DNA from: an uncultured Bacteroidales bacterium
GTDB lineage: Bacteria > Bacteroidota > Bacteroidia > Bacteroidales > G3-4614
Direction of reading: 5' to 3'
Length of the DNA: 64,000 nucleotides
NCBI GenBank assembly: GCA_949297125.1
Contig: CASFRS010000013.1
Coordinates: forward strand, 64,822 to 128,821
The notes beneath the pieces were generated by a model that worked only from the letters and a program-made list of their open reading frames with translations, did not search any database and was not told the DNA's origin. Both the position numbers and the translations under genes were made by a program. Shown here piece after piece: positions 51,768 to 60,745 of the stretch; the first letter of the stretch is position 1; each line of letters opens with the position of its first letter.

Positions 51768-53063
51768 TTATTCCGGCGACAGCCGGCCGGTAACCTTCAG
51801 GTATTCCGTCTCGTATATCTTGTACTGCGTTTCGGCCTCTATCTGGCTGCTGCGCGCCTCCTGCCACTGCGCCTGGGCATCGAGCAGGTCGGTAAGGGTG
51901 CACATCCCCACATCGTAATTAACCTGCATGTTGCGCAGGTTCTCCGTAGCCTGCACAACCGCCACGGCCGAACTGTTTATCATGTTGTACCCGTCGGTTA
52001 TGTTCTGTTCGGCCTGTTTCAGCTCAATGTTCATCAGCCGCTCGTTCTTACTCAGTTCCAGACGTTTGTTTTCCAGTTCGAGTTTGGCTTTCTTTATCCC
52101 TTTTATCCCCTTTCCCCAATTCAGTATGGGAATGCTCAACGATGCAACGGCCAGCGGGAAATCGTCCTTGAACTCCTCGGAATATTCATACCCCTGCGCC
52201 ATTCCCTTCATCTTGATATTGCCGTAGTACGAGTATATGGCAGACACGCCCAATGTGGGGAGTATCTCGGCCCGTGCCGACTTCACCTGCTGTTCCTGCA
52301 ATTTCACCTGGTTCTGGAGCAGGCGGTATTCGGGACGCGCATCTATGGTGGCATCCATAGGGACGGGCGGCGAAACGAGGATATTGGTATCGGCCGGCAG
52401 TATGATGCTGTCGAGCGGCAACCCCATTATATTGCAGAGCGCCATGCGGCAGAGTTCCTTCCCGTTGTTGGCCTTTTGCAGCTGGTAGGTTATCTGGCTC
52501 CGTTTTGCCTCAACTCTCAAGGCGTCGTTACGGGTAGCCATCTGCGCCTCCACGCTTGCCTCTATCTGCCTGGTCAGCTCCTCGAGCTGCGCTGCGTACG
52601 TTTCAAGCAGTTTTACCTTCTCCCCTACAGCTATATAACTCCAATAGGCATTGTCGGCACGCGATATTATGTCGGCCTTCGTCATGCGGCGGGACTCGGC
52701 AAGCGACTCCACGCCTATCCTGGCCATCTTGTTGGCCGCCATTATCTTGCCACCGGCATAGAGGGGCTGTACCAGCGTAAGGCCGGCCATATACATTCCC
52801 CGCATCTGCAGGGTAGTCCCCATCATATCGAGGTCCTTGGCGTACAGCGCGGTAAGAGACCCGCTGACAGACGGGAAATACGAGGCGAACGCAATGTCCT
52901 TGTCCAGTTCCGCCTGACGGTACTTGTTGTCGGCCTGCGCCATGTCTTCATTGTTTGCCAATGCCAGCTGGCGGCACTGCTCGAGGGTTATGGCATTCCC
53001 GGCTTTTATTGCCTGAAACGAACCCGCTATGAATATTATCGCTATTATTACTTTCCTTTTCAT
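51768..53063 (-). CDS. TolC-family outer-membrane efflux protein
   Basis: 431 residues with signal peptide (IIAIIFIAGSFQAIKAG). Two OEP domains with the usual pattern: ITLEQCRQLALANNEDMAQA, the helical-barrel ...SYFPSVSGSLTALYAKD, VQPLYAGGKIMAANKMARI, RPEYRLLQNQVKLQEQQVK, and LLDAQAQWQEARSSQIEAETQY. It forms the outer-membrane channel for the RND permease encoded 11 bp upstream. Third gene of an adaptor-permease-channel operon; substrate unknown. Confidence 0.94.
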   Translation of the reverse strand: MKRKVIIAIIFIAGSFQAIKAGNAITLEQCRQLALANNEDMAQADNKYRQAELDKDIAFASYFPSVSGSLTALYAKDLDMMGTTLQMRGMYMAGLTLVQPLYAGGKIMAANKMARIGVESLAESRRMTKADIISRADNAYWSYIAVGEKVKLLETYAAQLEELTRQIEASVEAQMATRNDALRVEAKRSQITYQLQKANNGKELCRMALCNIMGLPLDSIILPADTNILVSPPVPMDATIDARPEYRLLQNQVKLQEQQVKSARAEILPTLGVSAIYSYYGNIKMKGMAQGYEYSEEFKDDFPLAVASLSIPILNWGKGIKGIKKAKLELENKRLELSKNERLMNIELKQAEQNITDGYNMINSSAVAVVQATENLRNMQVNYDVGMCTLTDLLDAQAQWQEARSSQIEAETQYKIYETEYLKVTGRLSPE

Positions 53064-53074
53064 GGTTCTGCTTG

Positions 53075-56000
53075 TTATTTGCCTGCTTCTGTTTCTGCTT
53101 TTGCCCGTTTAGCCTTCTTGGGCGGTGTTATCCTGAACAATACCGTGTAGAAGAGCGGGAGCAGTGCAAGGGTTATCACTGTCCCCATTGTAAGGCCGCT
53201 CATTATGGTTACCGACATGGACGAATACATGGGGTCGGTTATAAGCGGGAACATCCCGAATATGGTGGTTACCGAAGCCATTATTACCGGCCTTGTACGC
53301 GATACGGTAGCGTTTATCACCGCATCGTACGGGTCCTGGTACTCCTCGTCGGTAAGCCGCCCTACCTCGTCGACAAGGACTACGGCATTCTTTATCATCA
53401 TCCCTATAAGCCCCAGAATCCCCACAATGGCCATAAACGTCAGGGGCTGACGGCTGAGCAGCAGTGCGGGCGTTATTCCGCAGAAGACGAACGGGAAACA
53501 GATAATTATCAGTATCACTTTCCTCCAGTCGTTGAACAGCAGCAGCAATATCGTAAGGATTATGAATACGGTTATAGGGGTATATTTCATCAACCCTGCA
53601 ATAGCATCATCCTGTACTGTGAACTCGCCGGCCCAGTTCATGGTGTACCCTTCGGGGAGTTCTATGGCGTTTATCTCGTCTTCAATATACTCCTTTACCT
53701 TTGCCGGGGTGGCCGCCCACTGGGTATAGTCGGGGTCGCATTCTGCCTCGATATAACGGCTGCCGTTCTGCCTCAGTATTTTCTGCTCTTCCCACCCCAG
53801 GTCTATGCGCTCGGATATGTTGCTGAGCGGGGAACTCTTGAACATGTCGTCCTGTATGGACGAAGCATCGGCATGTCCGGCCATGACGGAGGCAAGCATG
53901 TCATCGCTGAAGGAGATGTTCATATCGGACCACACCGGGATGTCGTTGAGGTCCTTTATACGGCTCCCGTCGGCATTGCGTACCAGCAGGTTCAGCATAA
54001 CCTGCCTGTCCTGGTCGTTTATCACACCGCAAACCATACCGTCGGTGGCCGCCTGCAGGGCGTTGCCCACATTGCCGCGTCCTATTCCTGCCCGCCGGGC
54101 TTCCTGTTCCATATACCCGGCGATGAACGATTTTCCGGTAGGCCGCCAGTTGTTCTGTACCGAATACCTGTCGACATACGGACACCGGCGCATTATCTCC
54201 TCGGCCTGTCCGGCCAGCGAACGGAGAACGGCAGGATCGGGCCCTGAGAATGCCACCTCGACCGTGTGCGTGGTGGATATGGAGAAATTGTATTTCCTCG
54301 CCCGTATGTATGCATCGGGATAGAGTTCGCGCAACTGTTTGCGGATTTTGGGGAGTTCCTCGCACAAAGTCCCATAGTCGCGGCAATCTATCATCAGTTC
54401 GCCGTAACAGTCGCCGCCGTTACTCATGGGGCGTACAAGGCAGTAACGGGCCGGGGTGCTTCCGGTCGATGCCGTTACCCTCTCGACATTGGGATTCTGC
54501 TTTACAATACGGCTCATCTCCAGAAGGTCGTCCCGCACCTTGTCGGGGTCGGTCTGCTGCGGGGCATAATACTCTATTACAAACTGACTGTAGCTGAAAT
54601 CGGGGAAGAAGAGGTTCTTCACCTTCGCCAACCCTACGAACGAGAGCACCAGCAACCCTCCTGCTACAAGCAGCGTGGTTTTCTTGTTTGCTATAAGTAC
54701 GGTTATTACCTTGCGTACCACATTCTGCATTTGCCGGTTCTGCTTTTCGTTGCCGGCTTTCTTTACGCGCAACGGCAACATGCTCTTGGCAAATACGGGG
54801 ACCTGCGTGAGGGCCAATACCCAGCTTACCAGAAGGCTGACGCAGAGGACAAGGAAAAGGTCGCGGGCGTACTCGCCTGCCGTATCCTGCGAGAGGAATA
54901 CGTTGAGGAAGGCCGAAGCCGCTATCATTGTCGCTCCGAGCAACGGGGCGGCCGTCTCCCTGCATATCCTGTAAAGGTAATATTTGGGACCTTTCTTCTT
55001 CTCCCTGTCTACAAGGATGCCGTCTATTATCACTATCGCGTTGTCGACCAGCATGCCCATGGCTATTATGAATGCGCCGAGCGATATGCGCTGGAGCGTG
55101 GTGCCGCACATGAGCAGGATAGGAAACGACCCTGCAATGGTAAGGACAAGCCCCGCGCCAATTATAAGGCCGCTGCGGAATCCCATCGTGAAAATCAGCA
55201 CGACTATGACTATAATGACCGACTCCACAAGGTTTACCATAAAGGAACTTATCGCCTCGTTTACCTTGTCGGGCTGGAAAAAGACTTTCTCCATCTGCAA
55301 CCCGGCCGGTATGTCGGAACTTATCGATGCGAGTTTGGCCTCCACCGCCTCACCCACATCGGGGACTACTGCATCGTCTTCCATCGACAGGCAGATTGCC
55401 AGCGCAGGCTCGCCGTTCACGAAAAAGGCATTGCGCTGGGGCTCGGCATAGGCGCGTTCCACTTCCGCCACATCGCCTATGCGCAGCTGCTTGCCGTCGG
55501 GAGTGGAGATTATCAGGTTGCGTATGTCGTCTTCATCCTTTGCCCTGTCGGTTACCCTGAGCGATATTTTCTGCCCGTCATCGAGATACGTACCGGCATT
55601 GACCGTTTTGGTGGCATCCTGAAGGGCCATCATTATCTGCATGGGGAGCATGCCGTTGCGGGCTATCTGTTCTTTTGTTATGGTTATGTTTATAACCTCC
55701 TCGCGGTTACCGTATATGTTTACCCGCTTTACCCCCTTTACGGAGGAGAGCTCGCGCCTTATCATCTTGGCGTACTTGTACATCTCGGGGTAATCGTAAC
55801 CGTCGGAGGTAAGGGCGTAGAACATGCCGTAGACGTCCATCATGTCGTCTATCACTATAGGGGCGTAGCATCCGCCGGGAAGTTTGGTTGCAACATCGTT
55901 AACCTTGCGGCGGAACTGGTCGAAATACTGCTCTATCTGCGTCATCAGGACGGTTTCGCGGAATTCCACCGTTATCATTGTCATTCCGGGAGTGGTCTCG

Positions 56001-56254
56001 CTGCTTATCTTCTTGACGTCGGGCAGGGTTCGCAGTTCATCTTCCATTACCTGCGCCACCTGCAGTTCCACTTCGTGTGCCGTGGCACCGGGATAGGGGA
56101 CCACCACCATTGCCTGCTTTACGCCTACCGCCGGGTCTTCGAGTTTCGGCATCTGCACGAACGACAGGACTCCGGCTATTATAAGGGCGACCATAAGCGA
56201 CCAGAAGAGCGTAGGCCGCTTTATGAAGAATTCGGTCATTACTGCGCGTTTCAT
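53075..56254 (-). CDS. RND-family efflux permease (HAE/AcrB-like)
   Basis: 1059 residues. MTEFFIKRPTLFWSLMVALIIAG is TM1; two porter loops (PYPGATAHEVELQVAQVMEDEL; YAPQQTDPDKVRD) and about 12 TM segments, with IVIIDGILVDREKKKG and NAVVLVDEVGRLTDEE as the repeated RND D-motif regions. It is closer to the HAE-1/MexB-type or metal CusA-type than to SecDF; it lacks the CusA methionine cluster as far as can be seen. Start overlaps the adaptor stop (ATGA), so translation is coupled. Proton-driven export with the adaptor and TolC partner. Confidence 0.94.
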   Translation of the reverse strand: MKRAVMTEFFIKRPTLFWSLMVALIIAGVLSFVQMPKLEDPAVGVKQAMVVVPYPGATAHEVELQVAQVMEDELRTLPDVKKISSETTPGMTMITVEFRETVLMTQIEQYFDQFRRKVNDVATKLPGGCYAPIVIDDMMDVYGMFYALTSDGYDYPEMYKYAKMIRRELSSVKGVKRVNIYGNREEVINITITKEQIARNGMLPMQIMMALQDATKTVNAGTYLDDGQKISLRVTDRAKDEDDIRNLIISTPDGKQLRIGDVAEVERAYAEPQRNAFFVNGEPALAICLSMEDDAVVPDVGEAVEAKLASISSDIPAGLQMEKVFFQPDKVNEAISSFMVNLVESVIIVIVVLIFTMGFRSGLIIGAGLVLTIAGSFPILLMCGTTLQRISLGAFIIAMGMLVDNAIVIIDGILVDREKKKGPKYYLYRICRETAAPLLGATMIAASAFLNVFLSQDTAGEYARDLFLVLCVSLLVSWVLALTQVPVFAKSMLPLRVKKAGNEKQNRQMQNVVRKVITVLIANKKTTLLVAGGLLVLSFVGLAKVKNLFFPDFSYSQFVIEYYAPQQTDPDKVRDDLLEMSRIVKQNPNVERVTASTGSTPARYCLVRPMSNGGDCYGELMIDCRDYGTLCEELPKIRKQLRELYPDAYIRARKYNFSISTTHTVEVAFSGPDPAVLRSLAGQAEEIMRRCPYVDRYSVQNNWRPTGKSFIAGYMEQEARRAGIGRGNVGNALQAATDGMVCGVINDQDRQVMLNLLVRNADGSRIKDLNDIPVWSDMNISFSDDMLASVMAGHADASSIQDDMFKSSPLSNISERIDLGWEEQKILRQNGSRYIEAECDPDYTQWAATPAKVKEYIEDEINAIELPEGYTMNWAGEFTVQDDAIAGLMKYTPITVFIILTILLLLFNDWRKVILIIICFPFVFCGITPALLLSRQPLTFMAIVGILGLIGMMIKNAVVLVDEVGRLTDEEYQDPYDAVINATVSRTRPVIMASVTTIFGMFPLITDPMYSSMSVTIMSGLTMGTVITLALLPLFYTVLFRITPPKKAKRAKAETEAGK

Positions 56255-57318
56255 CAGAATATCCCTCCTACGTTTGTTTCGTCCGCTTCGGGCAGTATGT
56301 TTACTTTCTCATTAGGCGTAAGCGAGTTTACGCCGGCCCTTACCACCTGTTCGCTACCGGTAAGCCCGCTGGAGATTATAAGGTCGCCTCCGGCATCTAT
56401 CCCCTTGACGGTAACCGGCACGCTCCGTACCGTAGTATCGGCCGACACCACCCATACGTGCGGCGTACCGTCCAAATCGACAATGGCGTTCACCGGCAAC
56501 AGATAATCGGTCTGCCCGTCGCCGTTGCCGCTCTTCATCGCTATCTCCACCGAAACGTTCATGCCTGCCGTAAGGATGCCGGTCGAGGCGTCGGCCGGAG
56601 CGAGCACCATTTTGTAAAGCTGCGTACTGCTGGCCTTGCGGTTGATGCTGACAAGTTTCAGCGGATATGTCCTGTCGGGTTCGAGCGGCGAGGAACATTT
56701 GAATGAAATAAAGTTGCCGCGTCCGGTATATACCGAGGCGGGAATATCGGTTTCCACCTTCATGCGGGTTACATCGAGGATAGTTACAACCGGCGAGCCT
56801 GCCTGCAACATCTCCGCCCTCTCGTAATTAACGGTTTGTATGTAACCGCTTATGGGAGCGGTAAGCGTGGTATAGTCGAGTTTGTTCTTGTTTACATTGT
56901 ACTGCACTTCCAGCTGCTGCAACCCGGCCGAAGCCTTTTCATATTCATTGGCCGAAATGCTTCCGGCCTGATAGAGCCGGCTGATACGGGCAAATTCGGA
57001 TTTCATCTGTTCGTACTGTATCCGTGCCGCATCGAGGCCGAGACGGTAGTCGTCCTGTTCGAGGCACGCAATGGTATCGCCTTCCGATACGTAGTCGCCC
57101 TCCTTTACATATATCTTCTCTATCGCCCCGCCGGTTTTGAACCCGAGGCTTATTTCGCGCGCCTCCTTTACTACTCCCGAAAGGCGTTTCGTAGTTTCGC
57201 CGTTTGTCGGAACTGGAGTCGTAGTCCTGACGCTGCGGAGCGTTTCTTCTCCTTTTTCTGCCCCGCATGACGTAACCAGCAGAAGAAGGGTAATGATAAA
57301 CAGATTTCTCATCTTCAT
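56254..57318 (-). CDS. RND efflux periplasmic adaptor (membrane-fusion) lipoprotein
   Basis: 354 residues from 57318 (the ATG at 57312 is also possible). Lipobox LVTSCGA. A biotinyl-lipoyl hairpin half appears as GGAIEKIYVKEGDYVSEGDTIACLEQDDY, a coiled coil (AARIQYEQMKSEFARISRL...), then LTAPISGYIQTVNYERAEML and a beta-barrel (VETDIPASVYTGRG). Anchored to the inner membrane, it links permease and channel. First gene of the operon, divergent from an AraC regulator. Confidence 0.94.
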   Translation of the reverse strand: MKMRNLFIITLLLLVTSCGAEKGEETLRSVRTTTPVPTNGETTKRLSGVVKEAREISLGFKTGGAIEKIYVKEGDYVSEGDTIACLEQDDYRLGLDAARIQYEQMKSEFARISRLYQAGSISANEYEKASAGLQQLEVQYNVNKNKLDYTTLTAPISGYIQTVNYERAEMLQAGSPVVTILDVTRMKVETDIPASVYTGRGNFISFKCSSPLEPDRTYPLKLVSINRKASSTQLYKMVLAPADASTGILTAGMNVSVEIAMKSGNGDGQTDYLLPVNAIVDLDGTPHVWVVSADTTVRSVPVTVKGIDAGGDLIISSGLTGSEQVVRAGVNSLTPNEKVNILPEADETNVGGIF

Positions 57319-57388
57319 ATATTTTATATGGTTTACACTTTCCGGATGCAAAATTCCGACTTAAATAATATATATCCAATACGGATTA

Positions 57389-57404
57389 GACCAAAGAAAT
57401 GGTC
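57389..57404. promoter_or_regulatory. Operator-like inverted repeat GACCA-N6-TGGTC
   Basis: In the 155-bp region between the efflux operon and AraC gene. Flanked by direct repeats CGGATTA at 57382-57388 and 57412-57418, 30 bp apart (about three helical turns). A likely place for the AraC protein to bind, not demonstrated. Confidence 0.4.
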
Positions 57405-57420
57405 AAATAGTCGGATTATT

Positions 57421-57451
57421 TTTGTTTTTAGCGACTATAATCCTATTTTTG
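57421..57451 (+). promoter_or_regulatory. Promoter of the AraC regulator
   Basis: TTTG at 57421-57424, 19 bp spacer, TATTTTTG at 57444-57451; the ATG at 57474 follows by 22 bp. Confidence 0.65.
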
Positions 57452-57473
57452 TTTCCGAAATTTCTTAATCGTT

Positions 57474-58394
57474 ATGGAAGGAAACATATTTTCGCTCGAT
57501 ATGCAGGAAATGGGAGAACTGGACGGAGCCCTGTTCATAAGGGACAAAATCCTTTTATGGGAGAACCTCACGGAGGAGAACCGCAACAGGCGCATTCCTT
57601 TTGTCCCGGAGTATATGCAAATCCAGACAAAAGCCGATATTTCAATATTATGCACGCACGGGGAGGCTGTTGTAAATATCAACTTCAGGAAACATGTCAT
57701 AAAACCGGGAACATTGTGCATAATAATATCGGGGACCATTTTCGAGCCGCTGTATACGTCGGACGATTTCAGATGCGCAATTACCACGCTGGGCCGGGAA
57801 TTCTTCATGACTCTCGATTTCGGTACTCTGGACATAATGACCATTTTCAATACGCTCCGCCACAAGTTCTCCTTTTCTCTTACCGATACCGAGGCTGCGG
57901 AACTGACAGGACTGTACCATTCCATAGGCGAGACCATAAAGAATAGCGACAGGCCATACAGGATGAATATCCTGAGAGGATACATATCCATCCTGTACTT
58001 TACAATCATACCCGTTATAAACAGGAAAGAGGAGGAGGCTGCACCCGCAAGGCTGAGCAGGCAGGAAGAGATTTTCGTAAAGTTCATGGCAGAAGTGGAA
58101 AGGAACTACAAACGGGAACGGAGCATAAAGTTTTATGCCGACAGGCTGTGCCTTACCCCAAAATATCTTTCATCGGTCATCTATTCTGTAAGCAAAAGGT
58201 TTGCCGGCGAGTGGATCAACGATTACGTAATGCTTGAAGCAAGGGCAATGCTGCACTCCAACAGCCTCAGCATACAGCAAATAAGCGACTCGCTAAATTT
58301 CCCGAACCAGTCGTTCTTCGGGAAGTATTTCAAGCGGCATGCAGGAGTCTCGCCTAAAGAGTACCGGAAAAAAAACTCATCGGGACGAGTGTAA
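57474..58394 (+). CDS. AraC-family regulator of the efflux operon
   Basis: 306 residues. N-terminal about 200 residues form a cupin-like sensing domain (NFRKHVIKPGTLCIIISGTIFEP). The C-terminal AraC DNA-binding domain (about 205-300) has the two helix-turn-helices: FYADRLCLTPKYLSSVIYSV and IQQISDSLNFPNQSFFGKYFKRHAGVSPKEYR. Divergent from the RND operon across 155 bp, so it probably regulates it in answer to an exported compound. ATA is a common Ile codon here, as in core genes. Confidence 0.94.
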   Translation: MEGNIFSLDMQEMGELDGALFIRDKILLWENLTEENRNRRIPFVPEYMQIQTKADISILCTHGEAVVNINFRKHVIKPGTLCIIISGTIFEPLYTSDDFRCAITTLGREFFMTLDFGTLDIMTIFNTLRHKFSFSLTDTEAAELTGLYHSIGETIKNSDRPYRMNILRGYISILYFTIIPVINRKEEEAAPARLSRQEEIFVKFMAEVERNYKRERSIKFYADRLCLTPKYLSSVIYSVSKRFAGEWINDYVMLEARAMLHSNSLSIQQISDSLNFPNQSFFGKYFKRHAGVSPKEYRKKNSSGRV

Positions 58395-58472
58395 AAATCC
58401 CCTGACGGGTATAACGGCAGCAGCTACTCAGGCGCAAGCGGTTTCAGCAGGACGAATATTTATCGATTATCT

Positions 58473-58503
58473 TTTGGTTTTTCGGAAATTGCTGTTATCT
58501 TTG
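58473..58503 (+). promoter_or_regulatory. Promoter of tRNA-Ser
   Basis: TTTG at 58473-58476, 19 bp spacer, TATCTTTG at 58496-58503; same spacing and -7 sequence as the tRNA-Met promoter. Confidence 0.7.
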
Positions 58504-58533
58504 CAGCGCATTTGGGTTAAAGCAACTGCTTTC

Positions 58534-58622
58534 GGAAAGATGGGTGAGTGGCTGAAACCAACAGTTTGCTAAACTGTCGTACTCGTATTTGGGTACCGGG
58601 GGTTCGAATCCCCCTCTTTCCG
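58534..58622 (+). tRNA. tRNA-Ser (GCT anticodon)
   Basis: Acceptor GGAAAGA (58534-58540) with TCTTTCC (58615-58621), discriminator G58622. Anticodon stem ACAGT/ACTGT encloses TTGCTAA, giving GCT (reads AGC/AGU). There is a long variable arm as in type II tRNAs and a T loop TTCGAAT. CCA not encoded. Confidence 0.93.
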
Positions 58623-58660
58623 CAACAAGGGCGGCTCGTTTCTTCGGGCCGCCCTTGTTG
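58623..58660 (+). terminator. Hairpin after tRNA-Ser
   Basis: CAACAAGGGCGGC (58623-58635) / GCCGCCCTTGTTG (58648-58660), a perfect 13-bp stem directly after the tRNA. No T-run follows, so termination or 3' processing are both possible. Confidence 0.7.
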
Positions 58661-58753
58661 CGTTCCACACCAGAAAGGGAAAACTGACGCAAAATCCTGA
58701 ACTCTTCCGATTTCAGGATTTTTTGTCTATGGTCGGAGAGACAAATCCGCTTC

Positions 58754-59701
58754 CTATTTCAAGTATTTTCTGAAAAACGCTTCAATTTTGTCAAACGGGA
58801 TAATATCCACCTTGTCGTATAAGTCGGTATGACTCGCACTGGGAATAATCAGCAGTTCCTTATTGTCTCCTTTCAATTTGCCGAAAGCCACTTGTGAAGC
58901 CGGAAGCGAATAGGCCGTTTCCCCGTGTACAACAAGCACGGCGGATCGGATTTCGTCTGCATGGTCGAGCAGGGAGAAGGTGAGGAATGGCAAGTCGGCT
59001 ATCTTTTCCCAACCTCCGTTGGAGTTTACCGAACGGGGATGGAAGCCGCGCGGAGTCTTGTAATAGTCCCGGTAATCCTTCATAAAGCCGGGTGCATCGT
59101 CGGGCAGATTTGCCGGTACGCCGCCGCTGCGTTCGTTGGTTCGTCCGGCAAGGAGATCGGCGGTACGCTGTTCGTTAAGCTGCCTGCGCATTTCATACCT
59201 CTGCTCATTGTCATAAGGATCGAACGCTCCCATCGTGGATGAAACAGTGGCTTTGATGCGGGTATCCTGCACGGCGGCATTGATGCTGATGCCTCCGAAA
59301 CCGCAGATACCCAGAATGCCTATGCGCTCTATGTCAACCTCCGGTTGGAGCATGAAGAAATCCACCGCTGCACTGTAATCCTCGGTGTAGATCTCTCCCG
59401 ATGATATGTAACGGGGTTGTCCGCCGCTTTCCCCGCTGAATGACGGGTCGAAAGCAAGAGTAATGAAACCGCGTTCGGCAAGAGTCTGGCTATACAGCCC
59501 CGATGCCTGTTCCTTTACTGCCCCGTAAGGACCGCAGACGGCGATTGCAGGCAGTTTCCCTGCCCGGTTCTTGGGCATGTACAGGTCGCCGACCAGACGG
59601 ATGCCGTAACGGTTGGTGAAACTGACTTTCTTGTGATTCACTTTGTCGCTGAGGGGAAAAGTTTTATCCCATTCGGGAGTGTCAATATATTTCGTTTCCA
59701 T
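58754..59701 (-). CDS. Alpha/beta hydrolase with Cys nucleophile
   Basis: 315 residues from the ATG at 59701. A TTG at 59767, overlapping the preceding stop, would add 22 residues, so coupling is possible. Alpha/beta fold: LPAIAVCGPYGAVKEQ (oxyanion strand), GFITLAFDPSFSGES, nucleophile elbow GICGFGG with Cys133 in place of Ser, and a late His in SASHTDLYDKVD. Dienelactone-hydrolase-like proteins use Cys in this way. The substrate is unknown. Operonic with the aldo-keto reductase. Codon use differs from core genes (ATA rarely used for Ile). Confidence 0.88.
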   Translation of the reverse strand: METKYIDTPEWDKTFPLSDKVNHKKVSFTNRYGIRLVGDLYMPKNRAGKLPAIAVCGPYGAVKEQASGLYSQTLAERGFITLAFDPSFSGESGGQPRYISSGEIYTEDYSAAVDFFMLQPEVDIERIGILGICGFGGISINAAVQDTRIKATVSSTMGAFDPYDNEQRYEMRRQLNEQRTADLLAGRTNERSGGVPANLPDDAPGFMKDYRDYYKTPRGFHPRSVNSNGGWEKIADLPFLTFSLLDHADEIRSAVLVVHGETAYSLPASQVAFGKLKGDNKELLIIPSASHTDLYDKVDIIPFDKIEAFFRKYLK

Positions 59702-59763
59702 GTTGCTTGAGGTATTTGCCCTGCGCCCGCCTACGATATCAGCGACAGGCAGCAGGTTATTTG

Positions 59764-60612
59764 TCAATCATGTATTTTATGTAACCCTATTCCTTTTACA
59801 GTAGGCAAATCCATGTCATCGTAAATCGGACTTTTACCGGTTTCGAGCGTGGCGATGGCATCCATTTCTTTTTCCGCAAGCGTAAAGTCAAGGATGTTGA
59901 AGTTCTCAATCATCCGTTCCTTGCGTACCGTCTTGGGAATAACCACCACATTACGCTGATTCAGCCAGCGGAGAACGACTTGTCCTACCGTCCGCCCATG
60001 CTTTTCTGCGATAGCTTTCAACACGGGATTGTTCCAAATATCATTCTGTCCCTCTGCAAAAGGAGCCCATGCCTCATGTTGAATAGCTTCCTTCCGCAAA
60101 AATGTATTGGCAGCTTGTTGCTGGAAAAACGGGTGTGTCTCAAGCTGGTTCACGGCAGGCTTCACTTCATTGTGCAGGAAAAGATCCTGCAGGCGTTCAT
60201 TGGAGAAGCTCGTTACGCCGATGGCGCGGATAAGACCTTCTTTGTAAAGCCGTTCGCAAGCTCTCCACGCAGCATAATAGTTTCCGTAGGGCTTGTGCAA
60301 CAGATAGAGGTCGATATAATCAAGTCCGAGCAACTTTAATGACTTGTCAAAAGCGCGGAGCGCATCTTCATATTCATAATCCTGCACCCACAGTTTGGTG
60401 GTGATGAAAAATTCCTCACGCCTGATGCCGCTCTGCCGGATGGCATTGCCCACTTGCGCCTCGTTGAAATAAGAAGCTGCCGTGTCGAACATCCGATAAC
60501 CTACTTCGATGGCATCGCTTACGGCACGTTCCGTTTCATTTTCAGGAACTTGATAGACACCGAACCCGATAGCCGGCATCATCACTCCATTGTTCAATCT
60601 TACATCTTTCAT
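59764..60612 (-). CDS. Aldo/keto reductase
   Basis: 282 residues from the ATG at 60612; upstream in-frame ATGs overlap the divergent gene's promoter and are rejected. AKR5-type barrel: catalytic tetrad Asp43 and Tyr48 (FDTAASYFNEAQVG), Lys73 (TTKLW), His106 (LLHKP); NADP-binding end IPKTVRKERMIENFNI. Reduces aldehydes or ketones with NADPH; 2,5-diketogluconate reductase-like enzymes are the closest resemblance. First gene of the pair with the hydrolase and divergent from an AraC gene that probably controls them. Confidence 0.93.
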   Translation of the reverse strand: MKDVRLNNGVMMPAIGFGVYQVPENETERAVSDAIEVGYRMFDTAASYFNEAQVGNAIRQSGIRREEFFITTKLWVQDYEYEDALRAFDKSLKLLGLDYIDLYLLHKPYGNYYAAWRACERLYKEGLIRAIGVTSFSNERLQDLFLHNEVKPAVNQLETHPFFQQQAANTFLRKEAIQHEAWAPFAEGQNDIWNNPVLKAIAEKHGRTVGQVVLRWLNQRNVVVIPKTVRKERMIENFNILDFTLAEKEMDAIATLETGKSPIYDDMDLPTVKGIGLHKIHD

Positions 60613-60745
60613 ATATGTAGTTTTAAATTCTTGAACAAATTTACGGCAGACATATCGTCTTGTTATTTCATGTTTTTGGGCAATATTTTCACTATTCGTG
60701 GTTTTTGCATATTTTTGCCGGTGAATAGATTCAGATTGTAAGATA

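Noticed and set aside
58534-58622. tRNA-borne attachment site
   Set aside because: No copy of the tRNA 3' end was found near 61.6 kb and there is no integrase gene.
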